From assembly GCA_905221605.1 (NCBI GenBank), contig CAJNDS010002106.1, forward strand, positions 1-64,000: a stretch of DNA of 64,000 nt. Direction: 5' to 3'. A program made the position numbers and the translations under genes. The stretch is from Symbiodinium natans. Its lineage: Eukaryota; Sar; Dinophyceae; Suessiales; Symbiodiniaceae. This document shows positions 10,313 through 20,946 of this stretch, one piece after another; within the stretch, counting starts at the first letter, position 1; the number at the start of each line of letters is the position of its first letter. Below the pieces are notes generated by a model that worked only from the letters and a program-made list of their open reading frames with translations, was not told the DNA's origin and made no database searches.

Positions 10313-12240
10313 TCCCTCCTTTAGACCCCTCATGTAGAATAAGGTCACTTATAAGGATCCCTCCTTTAGGCCCCTAAACCCTAAACCCTAAACCCTAAAC
10401 CCTAAACCCTAAACTCTTGAGTTTCCAGACCGGGGGCATCTCCGCAGGGAAGGCACTCCAGTTCGCTCTGGTCCGGCTTCAGCTCAGACCTTAGACAGCA
10501 GATCCGAGCTCGCAACCCTAAACCCTAAACCCTAAACCCTAGACCCTAAACCCTAAACCCTAAACCCTAAAAGCCCTCAACCCTAAACCATATTCCTAAA
10601 CCCTAAACCCTGTAAGCCCTAAACCATATTTAAGTTTACCGGGTTCAGGGCTGGGTGGCTAGCACAAATGGCACTGAGAGCGCGACCCGTCTACCTTCCC
10701 TGGACAGTTTCCTACCCTCGGGGTTTTGGCTAGGGTTTCAGGTTTACAGTCCTACAGCTACGTCATATGATTATGCGAAAAATGTTTCAAGGGATTGCAA
10801 GACTCGTACCCCAAACTAGTATGGCCCCTATATTCCCTTAGAGCCTGTAAAAGAGACCCCAAACGCGAGGTAAAGTCCCATGAATGTTGTGCGTTAGAGG
10901 CAGCAGCGTCCTTCTTATGGCCTGAGGTTTCTGGTTACAGTCCCATTTTCAGAATGTGCTAGAGTCTGAACCCCGAAGCCAGGACATCAGCAGAAGACGA
11001 ACCACTGTCTTGTTAAGAGGGTTTATGGTTTAGGGTTTAGAGTTTAGGGTTTAGGGGTCTGAACCCCCTGCCCCCCCTGGCAGGGGTTTGGGGATTAATA
11101 GTGCAACAGTCACCCTCGAAATTGGCAATTCCCTGGAAGGTAGGGAGGCTCCCAGTGAGGCTTTTTGTACTTGTTTCGTGTACCTTACGTGCAACAACGC
11201 TAAACCCTAACCCTTAAACCCTTTGCGCACCTCGTGCCCAAGCTTGTAAATCTTCAACCTCACACCCTAGGCCGCACCAAACTGCGAACTCTCAGCAGAA
11301 CACATGGCACCGTCTGATTCCCTACTTGAAGGTCCATGGGAAGTTTTGAGTAGCGTTGTAAGTACAATAATATGGAGTTGTAAATATAGTTAAGTTACCA
11401 TACTTGAGACCCTATTTATGACTGCCCATGAACCTAAGCTGTAACTACAAGCAACACACTATGACGGAGAGAGCCTGCGTTCAGAATCCCCTCCCCCCCC
11501 CTTCCCGGTGAATCCCTCAATCTTGCTCCTTCTTGAAACTTACAGGCCCTTCCAAAGGAGGAAGCCGGCAACTAAATCCCACAACCCTCTCGAAGCCAAT
11601 CGTGTTGGGTGAAGGGAGAAGACTTGCGTTTCCCCAGAAAGTAAGGGAGCCCTGTTTTGGTGAAATGATTAAAGAGCTGTCCGCTGCTGGTTGAAGGGTT
11701 GTAACGGTAGGTGCATATACAAGTTACAAGCAGTCTCTACGCCCTCACTGCCGGAGCGAATGGCATGAGGTGTGGCTCATACGTCATGCGTTGGAGGAAG
11801 GGACAGAGCTGTTTGAGCTTCATAAGGGCTTAGGGTCAGGATTAAGGACTTAAGAGCTTAAGGGTTTAAGTTTCAGGGGTTTATGGGTTGAAGGTTTCCC
11901 TAAACCCTAAACCCTAAACCCTACAGCAAGTGGTGGTCGATCTGACGGAACAACTGCAGCAGTGCTTAGGGTGCAGCTGCTTGGGGATCGATTCAGGAAC
12001 CCCTAAACCCTAAACCCTAAACCCTAAACCCTAAACCCTAAACCCTAAAACCCTAAACCCTAAACCCTAAAACCCGTAAACCCTAAACCCTAAAGTGCAG
12101 GCTGGAGATGTTTCAGAGTACACTCCAGCAGGCTGAATAGTGTCCAAGCGGCAGCCGGCTCAAATGAAGAGCAGCCGCCTCCGGAATTTAAACGCGGCCT
12201 TCTTAGTTGTCCAGTAGCCTGGGGGAATTCAAGGTTAACC
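10313..12240. repeat. Telomere-like blocks, no supported gene
   Basis: CCCTAAA arrays at 10372-10412, 10514-10620, 11900-11925 and 12000-12095, and a TTTAGGG block at 11030-11056. A duplicated 25-mer (ATAAGGATCCCTCCTTTAG) occurs at 10306 and 10352. The stretch 11060-11820 is nearly free of telomere units, but I find no convincing coding or RNA gene. Confidence 0.6.
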
Positions 12241-12310
12241 TTCGGGGTTCTAAAGGGATTAGAATACCCCGATTAGGGTTACAGGTCACCTACTCTGCTA
12301 CTAAGTCTTA
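12230..12310. repeat. Dispersed repeat, copy 1 of a pair
   Basis: Shares GGTTAACCTTYGGGRTT, GGGATTAGAATACCCC and CCTACTCTRCTACT with 20872-20946 in the same order. Confidence 0.65.
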
Positions 12311-12895
12311 GTTGAGGTCCAGGGCGGAAAGAAGCTCTACAGCTGTCAAGAACTTCTCCTACAAACCTTGAGCCATTTAGGGTTTAGGGTTTAGGGTTTA
12401 GGGTTTAGGGTTTAGGGTTTAGGGGCATTGACAACGTGCAGCCTCACTAGATAGCTTTTGTGTTGCTGGGCAAACTGCAAACCCTTACACCATCCTTGGG
12501 TGGGCCTGATGCCCCGGCTCCGTGCACTTAGGGTTTAGGGTTTAGGGTTTAGGGTTTAGGGTTTAGGGTTTAGGGTTTAGGGTTTAGGGTTTAGGGTTTA
12601 GGGGAGATGGTCACTTCTTAAGTTCAAGAAGGATTCCGAGGTAGTAAGAAGCTAAGTAGTGTAGTTACAAGTACCCCAAAGACTGAAGTCAAGGTGTTGA
12701 TGCAGGTTTCCTGTAGTACTTGTAACCCTACTCATAACTACCCACGAACCTTGAAGATTGGGTTCCTGGAATCCTCTCCTGTCTGTCGTGGGCCAAGATC
12801 TTCTTCTCGAACATCCAGAACATCCACTCAAAGTGCTGGTCCTGGCGATGTGGGAACTGGGAACCCTTCGACCCCAGTTTAGGGTTTAGGGCTAC
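12311..12895. repeat. Telomere-like arrays
   Basis: TTTAGGG arrays at 12376-12423 and 12530-12603 and a short block at 12878-12892. Next to the first, CAAACCTTGAGCCA (12362-12375) matches 5215-5228, the spliced-leader relict plus its extension. No gene is seen. Confidence 0.65.
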
Positions 12896-12985
12896 TCAGA
12901 AAGGAGGGAAGGAGGGAAGGAGGGAAGGAGGGAAGGAGGGAAGGAGGGAAGGAAGGAAGCAAGCAAGCAAGCAAGCAAGCAGGAG
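12896..12985. repeat. GGGAAGGA purine minisatellite
   Basis: (GGAGGGAA)n to about 12958, then (GCAA)n. Spurious Pro/Ser/Leu frames arise on the minus strand. Confidence 0.9.
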
Positions 12986-13269
12986 CGAAGCAAAACCATC
13001 CCGCACGGAAGCAAGCAAGCAATCTTATTGAAAAAATCGTGCGAGCGGGGTGGCGGGGGTGGGGGGTTGCGCTCCCCCTCAACCCCCCCGCTGCTTTGGC
13101 CGTGCGAGCATAAAGCATATGAGTCTTTCATTGCGCTTGCAAAGCGGCAAGATACGCATTACTGCGGATGGTTTTCAATAGGATTCACATGTGTCACGCT
13201 TGCCCGGCTAAACAAAAGCGGGGGGGGGGGGGTTGGGGCCCATTTGCAAACACAACGCTCGCGCCATGG

Positions 13270-13605
13270 CGCGCTTGGAAGGAGGGAGAGGGGAGGAGGG
13301 GAGGAGGGTAGGGGAGGAGGGGAGGAGGGGAGGAGAGGGAGGAGAGGGAGGAGGGAAGGAGGAGGGAAGGAGGAGGGAAGCAGGAGGGAAGGAGGAGGGA
13401 AGGAGGAGGGAAGGAGGAGGGAAGGAGGAGGGAAGGAGGAGGGACGGAGGAGGGAAGGAGGAGGGAAGGAGGAGGGAAGGAGGAGGGAAGGAGGAGGGAA
13501 GGAGGAGGGAAGGAGGAGGGAAGGAGGAGGGAAGTAGGAGGGAAGAAGGAGGGAAGTAGGAGGGAAGAAGGAGGGAAGTAGGAGGGACGTAGGAGGGAAG
13601 GAGAT
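13270..13605. repeat. GGAGGGAAGGA minisatellite
   Basis: About 330 bp of purine-only repeats on the plus strand, unit about 12 bp (GGAGGGAAGGAG) with small variants. It can form triplex DNA. The long Gly/Glu/Arg and Pro/Ser/Leu frames here are artefacts. Confidence 0.95.
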
Positions 13606-14520
13606 GTGCCAAGCTAAGGTGCAGAAGGGTTACATGCGACCAGCAGTGCCCAGCAGTGCCCAGGTACCGTGACCCAGCTTTCTTTTGGTTGCACGGTTTA
13701 GGGTTTAGGGTTTAGGGTTTAGGGCCATGCCACTCACCTCGAAGGACATTGACCGCCCCCCCGCCCTCCCCGTGGCACCGAACACGAGGCACGCCCGAAA
13801 ACAGGAACCTGGGTGGAACCTGTTTCTGTCTGGGTTTTTCAAAGAAGTGAACCCAAAAAACATGTGTACCACGAAAAACCCTCATCCCTAAACCATCAAA
13901 ATTAAGCCCTTTAAAACCCTGTCTAAACCCCAACCTCAAAGCTTTAGTTTACAAGTTGAGGCCACCAAATCGGGGAGCCCGAAACAAGATGAACCCTAAA
14001 AAGGTCCATACGTTCCTTGACGTGGAACCTAACCGTATGGAAAGGCTCCTCGGCTCCCTTTGGGGTTGAGAGATGTAGGATCATGGATTCATGCAGAAGA
14101 GGCTCGAGGGGTCCAGGCCGTAGATTCATGAACCTTAAATCTTAACCATACAGACCTAAACCCCAAACCCTAAACTCTACACCCTAAACCCATCTAAACC
14201 CTAAACAACAATTAACGCCCTAAAGCATGTACAATCAAAGTCATCTCTTACAAGGGTGCCGGACTGTATATATACAACCCCAAAAACCAAAAAGGGGCCC
14301 TAAATTAGAGACTCTAAACCCCAAACCCTGAACCCTAAACCCTTTTGAAGCTGGACTTGCTGACTGCCAGACGCCCGCCTATCCTCGCTAAACCCTACAC
14401 ACGAAACCCCAAACCCCATTGACGATTTAGAATTCGGTGTCGCATTTAGAGCTTCGGAAAGGCCGGAACCACCCATGGCAAGGGCATTTGGATGGTGGAA
14501 GTACAGAGAAGAAATCGGGG
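13606..14520. repeat. Short telomere-like blocks, no gene
   Basis: TTTAGGG units at 13695-13724 and degenerate CCCTAAA at 14155-14210 and 14315-14345. Frames in this stretch are short and unrecognisable. Confidence 0.55.
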
Positions 14521-14735
14521 TTTAGGGTTTACAGGGCTTATGGGGTTTATTCGGGTTTATAGGGTTTGTAGGGTTTATAGGGTTTTGAGGGTTAGAGGGT
14601 TTAGAGGGTTTAGAGGGTTTAGGGGGTTTAGAGGGTTTAGAGGGTTGAGAGGGTTTAGAGGGTTTAGAGGGTTTATAGGGTTTAGCGGGTTTAGAGGGTT
14701 TAGAGGGTTTATGGGGTTTAGGGTTTCAGGTGCAA
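14520..14735 (+). repeat. TTTAGAGGG variant array
   Basis: After TTTATAGGG-type units, the 9-mer TTTAGAGGG repeats about 12 times (14585-14720) with few changes. The resulting Gly/Phe/Arg frame is an artefact. Confidence 0.9.
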
Positions 14736-14824
14736 GGTGCTTTGTCGGAAGGTGCTCACTTTGGGGTTTTGAACTTAGAGGTTCGAATCCGGGAAGGGTT
14801 TCTAACCGGTGAAAGCCAACAACT

Positions 14825-14900
14825 TTGCAGCCCTAAACCCTAAACGCTAAACCCTAAACGCTAAACCCTAAACCCTAAACCCTAAACCCTAAACCAAAAA
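14825..14900 (-). repeat. CCCTAAA array
   Basis: About nine CCCTAAA units, two of them with the CGCTAAA variant alternating regularly. Confidence 0.9.
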
Positions 14901-14975
14901 GGCTCAACAGTCGGAGAGCTTGTTGTGGCTTTTGAGTTTTCGATGGCTTTTAGGATTCAATCAGGGTTGTAAACC

Positions 14976-15086
14976 TACCTGAAGGCTTCAATGTAGTTAC
15001 TTTTTTGGGTTTAGGGTTTAGGGTTTAGTTATAGGGTATTCAAGTATACTACCCCAAAAAAGGTACTACATAGGAGCCTTTGGGTA
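14976..15086. repeat. MITE family B, copy 2, with telomere-like insert
   Basis: Ends TACCTGAAGGCTTCAATGTA / TACATAGGAGCCTTTGGGTA. Where copy 37879-37972 reads TTTTTTGGGTTAGTTATAGG, this copy has additional TTTAGGG units between GGG and TTAG. It therefore records expansion or insertion of telomere units inside a MITE. Confidence 0.8.
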
Positions 15087-15139
15087 GAAATGAGGCGGCC
15101 GTGCTACATTGGGGGTCGCTGGTGTGGGCCTTTCTTATG

Positions 15140-15161
15140 AATCACACGCGCACACGCGCGC

Positions 15162-15206
<45 letters not shown>
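15140..15206. repeat. CA dinucleotide microsatellite
   Basis: Pure (CA)n from about 15165 to 15206, preceded by CACACGCGCG variants. Confidence 0.95.
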
Positions 15207-15208
<2 letters not shown>

Positions 15209-16498
15209 GCCGTGCAACATGAAATACGAGGTGAGAGCCTTTCTTGGGGGGCTTGGCAGGGTCTAGGGATGTTTAGGGTTTATGGGGGTCAAGGGCATTA
15301 TAAACCCGAAGCCCTAAACCCTAAAATCTAAACCGTAAACCCTAAACCCTATACCCTAAACCCTAAAACCCTGAACCTAAACCCTAACCCAAAATACCTG
15401 CCCCAGGGTGGGTCCTGCCCCTGTTCCTTGGCAGCGGCTAGATGTGGAGGCGGCCCATGTGATTGCGGGGACCCGGCTGGTCCTGACAGAGGGTTTGACT
15501 CACCATAGGGTTTAGGGTTTAGGGTTTAGGGGCGTTTCCTTTGAGAGCTTTCAAAGATTAGGGTCCCGTTTTGGGAGGGCTCCTGTTGCAAGTATGGCAT
15601 TTGGGGCTTCATTCGGGACTTTGCGAATTTGGGCTTTTACTATCACGGGCTTCTCTGCAAGCATCGCAGCCTTCTTCTTCTTCTTGGTAGCCAAGTAGCC
15701 ATATTGGAATAACTCTAGACCCTAGACCCTAAACCCTACTTGGGGTTGGCTACGGAACCTTGATACCATTCAAGGGGCAAAAGGTCAACACTTTTCTACC
15801 AAGTTCTATGGAGTTCAAGATCAGGCTTTGCTTTAAAACCCCCCACGGTTTAGAGTGTAGGATTTATAGGGTTTAGAGTTTCCCTAAACCCTAGATCCTA
15901 AACCCTCTTCTGCCCAGCTCGGTGCACCGGGTGTAAAGTTTAGGGAGCTCATGCCGAAGGGGGTTCAGGGCTTACTAGTGGGGCGAAGAGAGCTTGGGGT
16001 TCAGGGTTTAGGGTTAGCGAAGAGGGTTTAGGGTGTAGGGTGCTCTCCCTTCCAAACACGAGATCTCAGAGCCTCCGTCCACTTGCCAGGGCGGAGGTGT
16101 AGCCTCCGCAACACTAGTGGTCTCTGGGCCATGAAGGGCTTAGGGGCACCTACTACCCCCAAAACCCTAAGCCCTAAACCCTAAACCCTATAAACCCTTT
16201 TTTGCTGAACCCTAAACCCTAAACCCCCCAAGCTCCTCGAAGCCCGCAAGCCCTAAAACCCTGACAAAACCCTGGCACTCGGGGTTCCAAAACCTTGCCG
16301 GAATCTGTGTAAACAGAACCTTTCTTTGTTTGGAGGGTTTAAGGCTTGAGTTTGGGGATTGGGGTTTAAGTTTAGTGTTTGGGGTTTAGGGTTAGGGCGG
16401 TTTGCGTTTCGGGTACAAAGTGGCCCTGATCTTGAGAAAAGGCCCCCGTGACCCCCGCCCTGACCCGCATGGCCCCCCCCCTGGCCCCTGGCCCCTGG
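15207..16498. repeat. Degenerate telomere-like blocks, no supported gene
   Basis: CCCTAAA at 15310-15385, 15720-15735, 15890-15905 and 16160-16227. TTTAGGG at 15507-15532, 15998-16040 and 16375-16395. Nothing else is recognised. Confidence 0.55.
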
Positions 16499-16665
16499 CC
16501 CCCTAAAAGGAATAGGTTTGGGTGCCTCGGACGGCGTGGGGTGGGAGAAAAGTGTTGGATGGCCCTCCACAATCGGGCCAAAGCTGCTCTTCGCACCTCA
16601 CGAAGCTTTCGAGCTTGTTCCGAAGCCTAACCTTCGCCCTATCACAGCAAACCCTAAACCCTAAA
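16499..16665. repeat. Dispersed duplication, copy 1
   Basis: CCTAAAAGGAATA.GTTTGGGTG through CTTTCGAGCTTGTTC and CGCCCTATCACAGCAAACCC closely matches 32547-32720. The second copy has an extra 11 bp (CACAGCATCTA). Both end in a CCCTAAA array. Confidence 0.85.
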
Positions 16666-16781
16666 CCCTAAACCCTACCGCCCCCCCCTCCCCCACGGAG
16701 ACCAGAAAGAGAATGTGCCCTACGAGGGCCTGAAATTCTGATGTGGGTTTCGTTCTCAAGCTTTGGATTGGGGCTAGAGGG

Positions 16782-16871
16782 TAATACAGGGGCCTTAATA
16801 ATTAGAATAGGGTTTAGGGTTGAGGGTTTAGGGCTTAGGGCTAATACAGGGGCCTGAATAATTAGAATAGG
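16782..16871. repeat. Telomere-like block flanked by a 30-bp direct duplication
   Basis: TAATACAGGGGCCT[T/G]AATAATTAGAATAGGG occurs at 16782-16811 and 16842-16871 (29/30 identical), separated only by about 30 bp of degenerate TTTAGGG. Confidence 0.85.
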
Positions 16872-17388
16872 GTTTTGGGGGGTTGTTATAGTATATTTAT
16901 AAAGGGACCATGGCGGAATACGACTAGTAATTCTTCCGACCCCTATATTACAGAGGTCAAACCCACACCTGCCCCGATTCTAAGGGTTTAGGGTTAAGGG
17001 TCTAAGGTTCTAAGGGTCTAAGGGTTTCAGGGTTTAAAGGTTTAAGGGTTCGAGGGTTTCAGAGTTAAGAGTCACCAAGCCCTCACAATGCCAGTCTTCC
17101 TTGCCTGGTAGGCATCTGTCGAAGTCTGCGCCCATGCCGCCTGGTGCGCACTGAGGTGTCTGGGCTTGCGCGGGGCCACTAAGGGAAAATGGGCACAAAA
17201 CCCTGAACCCTAAAACCCCGAAACCCCCTAAACCCTAAACCCTAAACCCTAAAATACCCTACATCCGTTTAAATAGGGCTCATGACTTCGACCCCAAGGA
17301 CTTGGAACGCTCTTTGAGCTGAATGTGCTCCAGCGAAAGAGCTCGAGCTAGCTTGCGGCAGCTTTGGGGATGTACCTTGCAGGGTATT
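16872..17388. repeat. Degenerate telomere-like blocks, no gene
   Basis: TCTAAGGG/TTTCAGGG variants at 16985-17070 and CCCTAAA at 17220-17255. No coding content is recognised. Confidence 0.5.
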
Positions 17389-17577
17389 CTTGGAGGTCCA
17401 TGGTACTTATTAGCCAAACTTACAACTAAACCCTGAACCCTAAACCCTTAACCTTAAACCCTAAACCCTAAACCCTACTTATAACTGTACTTCTAACCAG
17501 ATTAGGGCACTTAAGGGGCTTACAAGCGGGTTATAAGTGCAGTTATACTTGGATAATAGGTACCATGAAACTCCAAG
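17389..17577. repeat. MITE family A, copy 1, with telomere-like insert
   Basis: Ends CTTGGAGGTCCATGGTACTT / TACCATGAAACTCCAAG. Inside, a 49-bp CCCTAAA block (17428-17476) is flanked by ACTTACAACT (17418-17427) and ACTTATAACT (17477-17486). Other family A copies have one TTATAACTGTAC there and no block. Confidence 0.85.
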
Positions 17578-17739
17578 GATGGCTTAGGATATAAAGGCGA
17601 ATGGTCTATATGCTTTGGTAGGATTTTCGCAGGACATCCCAAATTTTGGGTTTAGGGTTTGGGGTATTCTTTGCCACCCGTCTGGTGTTGGGTTGAGGAT
17701 TTGTTGTTTAGGGTCGTTCAGTCCCCCCCCAAGCTCATA

Positions 17740-17885
17740 CCCTAAACCCTAAACCCTAAACCCTAAACCCTAAACCCTAAATTCCGCATCCATACTGAGC
17801 TCGTAGCTTCGCCATGCATCCAGCTCGTTGTTGGCCATGTCTCCTCCTGACCCAAAGCCGTGGTTTAGGGTTTAGGGTTTAGGGT
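17740..17885. repeat. CCCTAAA and TTTAGGG arrays facing each other
   Basis: CCCTAAA at 17737-17782 and TTTAGGG at 17862-17888, the latter running into a G12 run. Confidence 0.85.
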
Positions 17886-18041
17886 TTGGGGGGGGGGGGG
17901 ACAGGCATAAGGGCGAGGGGCGGAAGGGCAGAGGGGTGTGGGTGGGATGGTTACCTTGTTTTACTTCATGGTCGTCCATAAGAACAAAAAAATAAGCCGA
18001 GTACTGAAGACACAAATGCGATTGGAGCCTGTGCTGTCCTT

Positions 18042-18244
18042 CTTGAAGGAACATGGTACGTATTAACCAGTTATAACTGTACCTATGACCCACTTATGAG
18101 CCCCTTTAAGTGCCCTGATATGGTTATAAGTACACTTGTATGTGCAGTTATAATTGGTTTAGAAGTGCCCTAGACCCTAAACCCTAAACCCTAAACCCTG
18201 TAAGTACAATTGTCATTGGTTAACAAGTACCATGAACCTCCAAG
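18042..18244. repeat. MITE family A, copy 2, with telomere-like insert
   Basis: Ends CTTGAAGGAACATGGTAC / GTACCATGAACCTCCAAG. A CCCTAAA block lies at about 18172-18199, near its right end, between related ATTGGTTTAGAAGTGCC and ATTGGTTAACAAGTACC segments. Confidence 0.8.
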
Positions 18245-18299
18245 TGGTCGAGGTTCCAATCCTGGGTCGCAGCTTCCAACGGGCACCGGCAGCTTCATG

Positions 18300-18480
18300 C
18301 TCATCCGACACAAACGCCAAGCCCTATACCCGAGTTCGAGCTCGCAAGGCTTTTCCCCTAAACCCGAAACCCGAAACCCTAAACTTAGCAACCCTAAACC
18401 CTAAACCCTGAATCCTAAACGCTAAGCCCTAAGCCCTAAACCCTAAACCTCAACCCATCCCCAATGCCTGCGGCTGCCCG
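18300..18480. repeat. Degenerate CCCTAAA block
   Basis: CCCGAAA, CCCTAAA and GCCCTAAG variants from 18357 to 18450. Confidence 0.7.
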
Positions 18481-18540
18481 TATGCGGGCTGCCCGAACGT
18501 AGGCTGCGCCTGCGCCCAGACCCTCACTTCAATCCTATGT

Positions 18541-18680
18541 TGGGATGTTCCCCCCCCGCCCCTATACTAACAGTCCTTAACAGGGGTTGTTTCGGGTTTC
18601 GGGTTTAAAGGTTTAGGGTTTATCGTACCCTCTATGGCAATCCCTATTAAGGCCTGTTAGTATAAGGGGGGAGCATCCCA
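18541..18680. repeat. MITE family C, copy 1, with 10-bp target duplication
   Basis: Terminal inverted repeats TGGGATGTTCCCCCC / GGGGGGAGCATCCCA, flanked by identical AATCCTATGT at 18531-18540 and 18681-18690. Such a length suggests a Mutator-like transposase as the driver (9-11 bp duplications are typical there). A degenerate TTTAGGG block interrupts the body where copy 28532-28619 has none. Confidence 0.88.
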
Positions 18681-19066
18681 AATCCTATGTTTGCCTGGCC
18701 TGGAAAATTACGAGTAAATCTAAATGTCGGCAGGCAATCCCAATTCCCGAGGGCTCAAACCCTGAAATCCTACACCCTGAAGCCCCTAAACCCTCAAACC
18801 CCAAGCCTTACCTTCTCTGGGGGATTGGACACGGTTAGGATTTAGGCCAAGGGCTCTGTGCTGTACGGAGGTGGAGCCTTCTTCATGCTCCAGATTGTGA
18901 GGTGAAGCTTTGTATTTGGGGTCTGTAAATGGATCAGGGATTGAGGCTCGGGTGCTTGCGGGGCACGCACAAGGGCTCAGTGTAAAGGTGGGGAGTCTAC
19001 AAGACACGCGGGGATACAAAAGGTTGACCCTGGGTTTTTATTTATCTCTTACGCCCTAAACCCCTA

Positions 19067-19187
19067 CTTGGAGGTTCATGGGTAGGAATAAGAAGGGTCT
19101 AAAAATGCCGTAGATAAGGTTTTTGGTAAAGTTTCCCTAACCCCTAATCCTTATAACCTTGCATATAGCTACCCATGAACCTCTAAG
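19067..19187. repeat. MITE family A, copy 3
   Basis: Ends CTTGGAGGTTCATGGGTAG / CTACCCATGAACCTCTAAG with TA on both sides, the TA duplication of Tc1/mariner-type (Stowaway-like) elements. Confidence 0.85.
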
Positions 19188-19279
19188 TAAACCTCGAGGA
19201 GCCAACACAAAAGTTGATCTCAAGAAGGTGCTTACTTAGGGTTCCTATGGGTGTATAAGAGACATACAGGGCCATGTTG

Positions 19280-19565
19280 GACCTAAACCCCAAACCCTAA
19301 ACCCTGAACCCTAAACCCTAAACCCCAAGCCCTAAACCCTAAACCCTAAACCCTAAACCCTAAACCCTAAACCCTAAACCCTAAACCCTAAACCTAATTC
19401 TTAAACGGGGGGGGGGGGGGGGGGGGGGGTGCACCTCAGGTCACGGGTGGCTTTGCTCTGCCCAGCCTGCGGCGGCGGGCTCCCCACCGCATGGGGATAT
19501 GGCTGACCTCAGGCTTAGGGTTTAGGGTTTAGGGTTTAGGGTTTAGGGTTTGGAGTTTAGGCGAC
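19280..19565. repeat. CCCTAAA array, G23 run, TTTAGGG array
   Basis: CCCTAAA 19283-19395, a homopolymer G run 19407-19429 and TTTAGGG 19517-19560. No gene. Confidence 0.9.
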
Positions 19566-20470
19566 CCTACCTTAGCTCGGCTGCACTTAGCAGGGTAGCT
19601 ATACATTTAATTTTCAGCTGCCTTGTTAAGAAACCCAATAAGCCCTAAAAGGCTAAGGATCTAAAGCTACAGTAAAGCACCACAGATTAGTTCATGGGTT
19701 CTGCTATTTCGTGATAATTAAGCCTGTCAGGTTTTTTAAGGGGGGAAACCTAGAGGGTAGTAGGGGAAGCTATGATTATTGTGACAAATTTCATCTTGAG
19801 TCTTGGGGTCCTGCCCGGGACCGTAGTACCCAGGAAAGAGCCATGGCCAAACATAAACCCCTAAAAACCAAAAGCCCCTAAAAGCCCTCACCCTAAACCC
19901 TAAACCCCGTAAAAAGCCTCCAAAGCCCCTACGAAACACTCAAGACCCAAACAAGAAACCCTAAGAACCCGAAACCAGTCATTGCCTTCGCACCGAAAGC
20001 AACAAGAGACTCGAACACGACCCTGAATCCCCCGAGTTTGGAGTAGACCCTGGAAAAAAGTATATGCTTCTTAGGTATAAGTCGCTAAAAATAGGAACTC
20101 AGAAGCACAAAAGTATTAAAGTACAGTACTCCAAAAGCCCCAGATCCCCAATTGCCAGGCCCACAAAGGCCCCTTTTTACCCTTTGAGAAACCCTAAACC
20201 CTAAACCCTAAACCCTTCTTCGGGTTTAGGCATCCTGCCGTTTCAAGAAACCATGTGGGACCCAAACCCTGTTCCTCCACCCCAAGGATGGTTACACGAG
20301 CTTTAGGGTTTAGGGTTGAGTGCGTTTCGCACGATAGCTCGGGTTTCATTGGGGTGGGGGGAGGGAGGGTGGGGAGTTGATTACGTCTCACACCGTTCAT
20401 CTCCCAGCTTTCGTCAACTCACCAGCCATGTCCACTTCTGCTCTGGTCTTCTTGGGGTGGAGGGGGTGGG
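19566..20470. repeat. Few short telomere-like blocks, no gene
   Basis: CCCTAAA at 19888-19905 and 20190-20215. A G-rich segment 20350-20400 (GTTGATTACGTCT…CACC) recurs in diverged form at 20565-20640, ending CATCAGCCATGTCG. Confidence 0.55.
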
Positions 20471-20472
20471 GG

Positions 20473-20755
20473 AGAAACCCTAAACCCTAAACCCTAAACC
20501 CTAAACCCTAAACCCTAAACCCTAAACCCTAAACCCTAAACCCTAACCCTAAACCCTAAACCGGGTGGGGAGAGTTGATTACGTCTTGTGCCACTCACGC
20601 CGATCATCTTCCACAGTGTCTCAACTCATCAGCCATGTCGGCTGCGCAGCTTTCTTGCGTTGCCGAACCCATCTTCTCATGTCGTCCCTTTTGGGGTTTA
20701 GGGTTTAGGGTTTAGGGTTTAGGGTTTAGGGTTTAGGGGCTTAGGGTTTAGGGTT
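20473..20755. repeat. CCCTAAA then TTTAGGG arrays around a diverged repeat
   Basis: CCCTAAA 20475-20562 and TTTAGGG 20696-20755 flank the second copy of the GTTGATTACGTCT repeat. Confidence 0.85.
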
Positions 20756-20871
20756 GGTTGTGTGTTGCACTTTCAGCATTGCTCCTCTGAGGACGATGCA
20801 ATTCTTCGACTCCAAGGGGGCTCACCCTAGGCCTGAACATAGCTGTCCATTAACCTGGGGGTATGTAAAGT

Positions 20872-20946
20872 TAAAGGTTAACCTTTGGGATTTTATGGGA
20901 TTAGAATACCCCAAAAGATTAAAGGCTGCCTACTCTACTACTGAGT
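20872..20946. repeat. Dispersed repeat, copy 2 of a pair
   Basis: Related to 12230-12310 (GGTTAACCTTTGGGATT, GGGATTAGAATACCCC, CCTACTCTACTACT). Confidence 0.65.

Noticed and set aside
13028-13612. Long Gly/Glu/Arg and Pro/Ser/Leu frames
   Set aside because: They consist of the purine minisatellite, with no non-repetitive domain.
14780-14790. tRNA-like B box GGTTCGAATCC
   Set aside because: The flanking bases do not form a T stem, and no A box or acceptor stem is present upstream.
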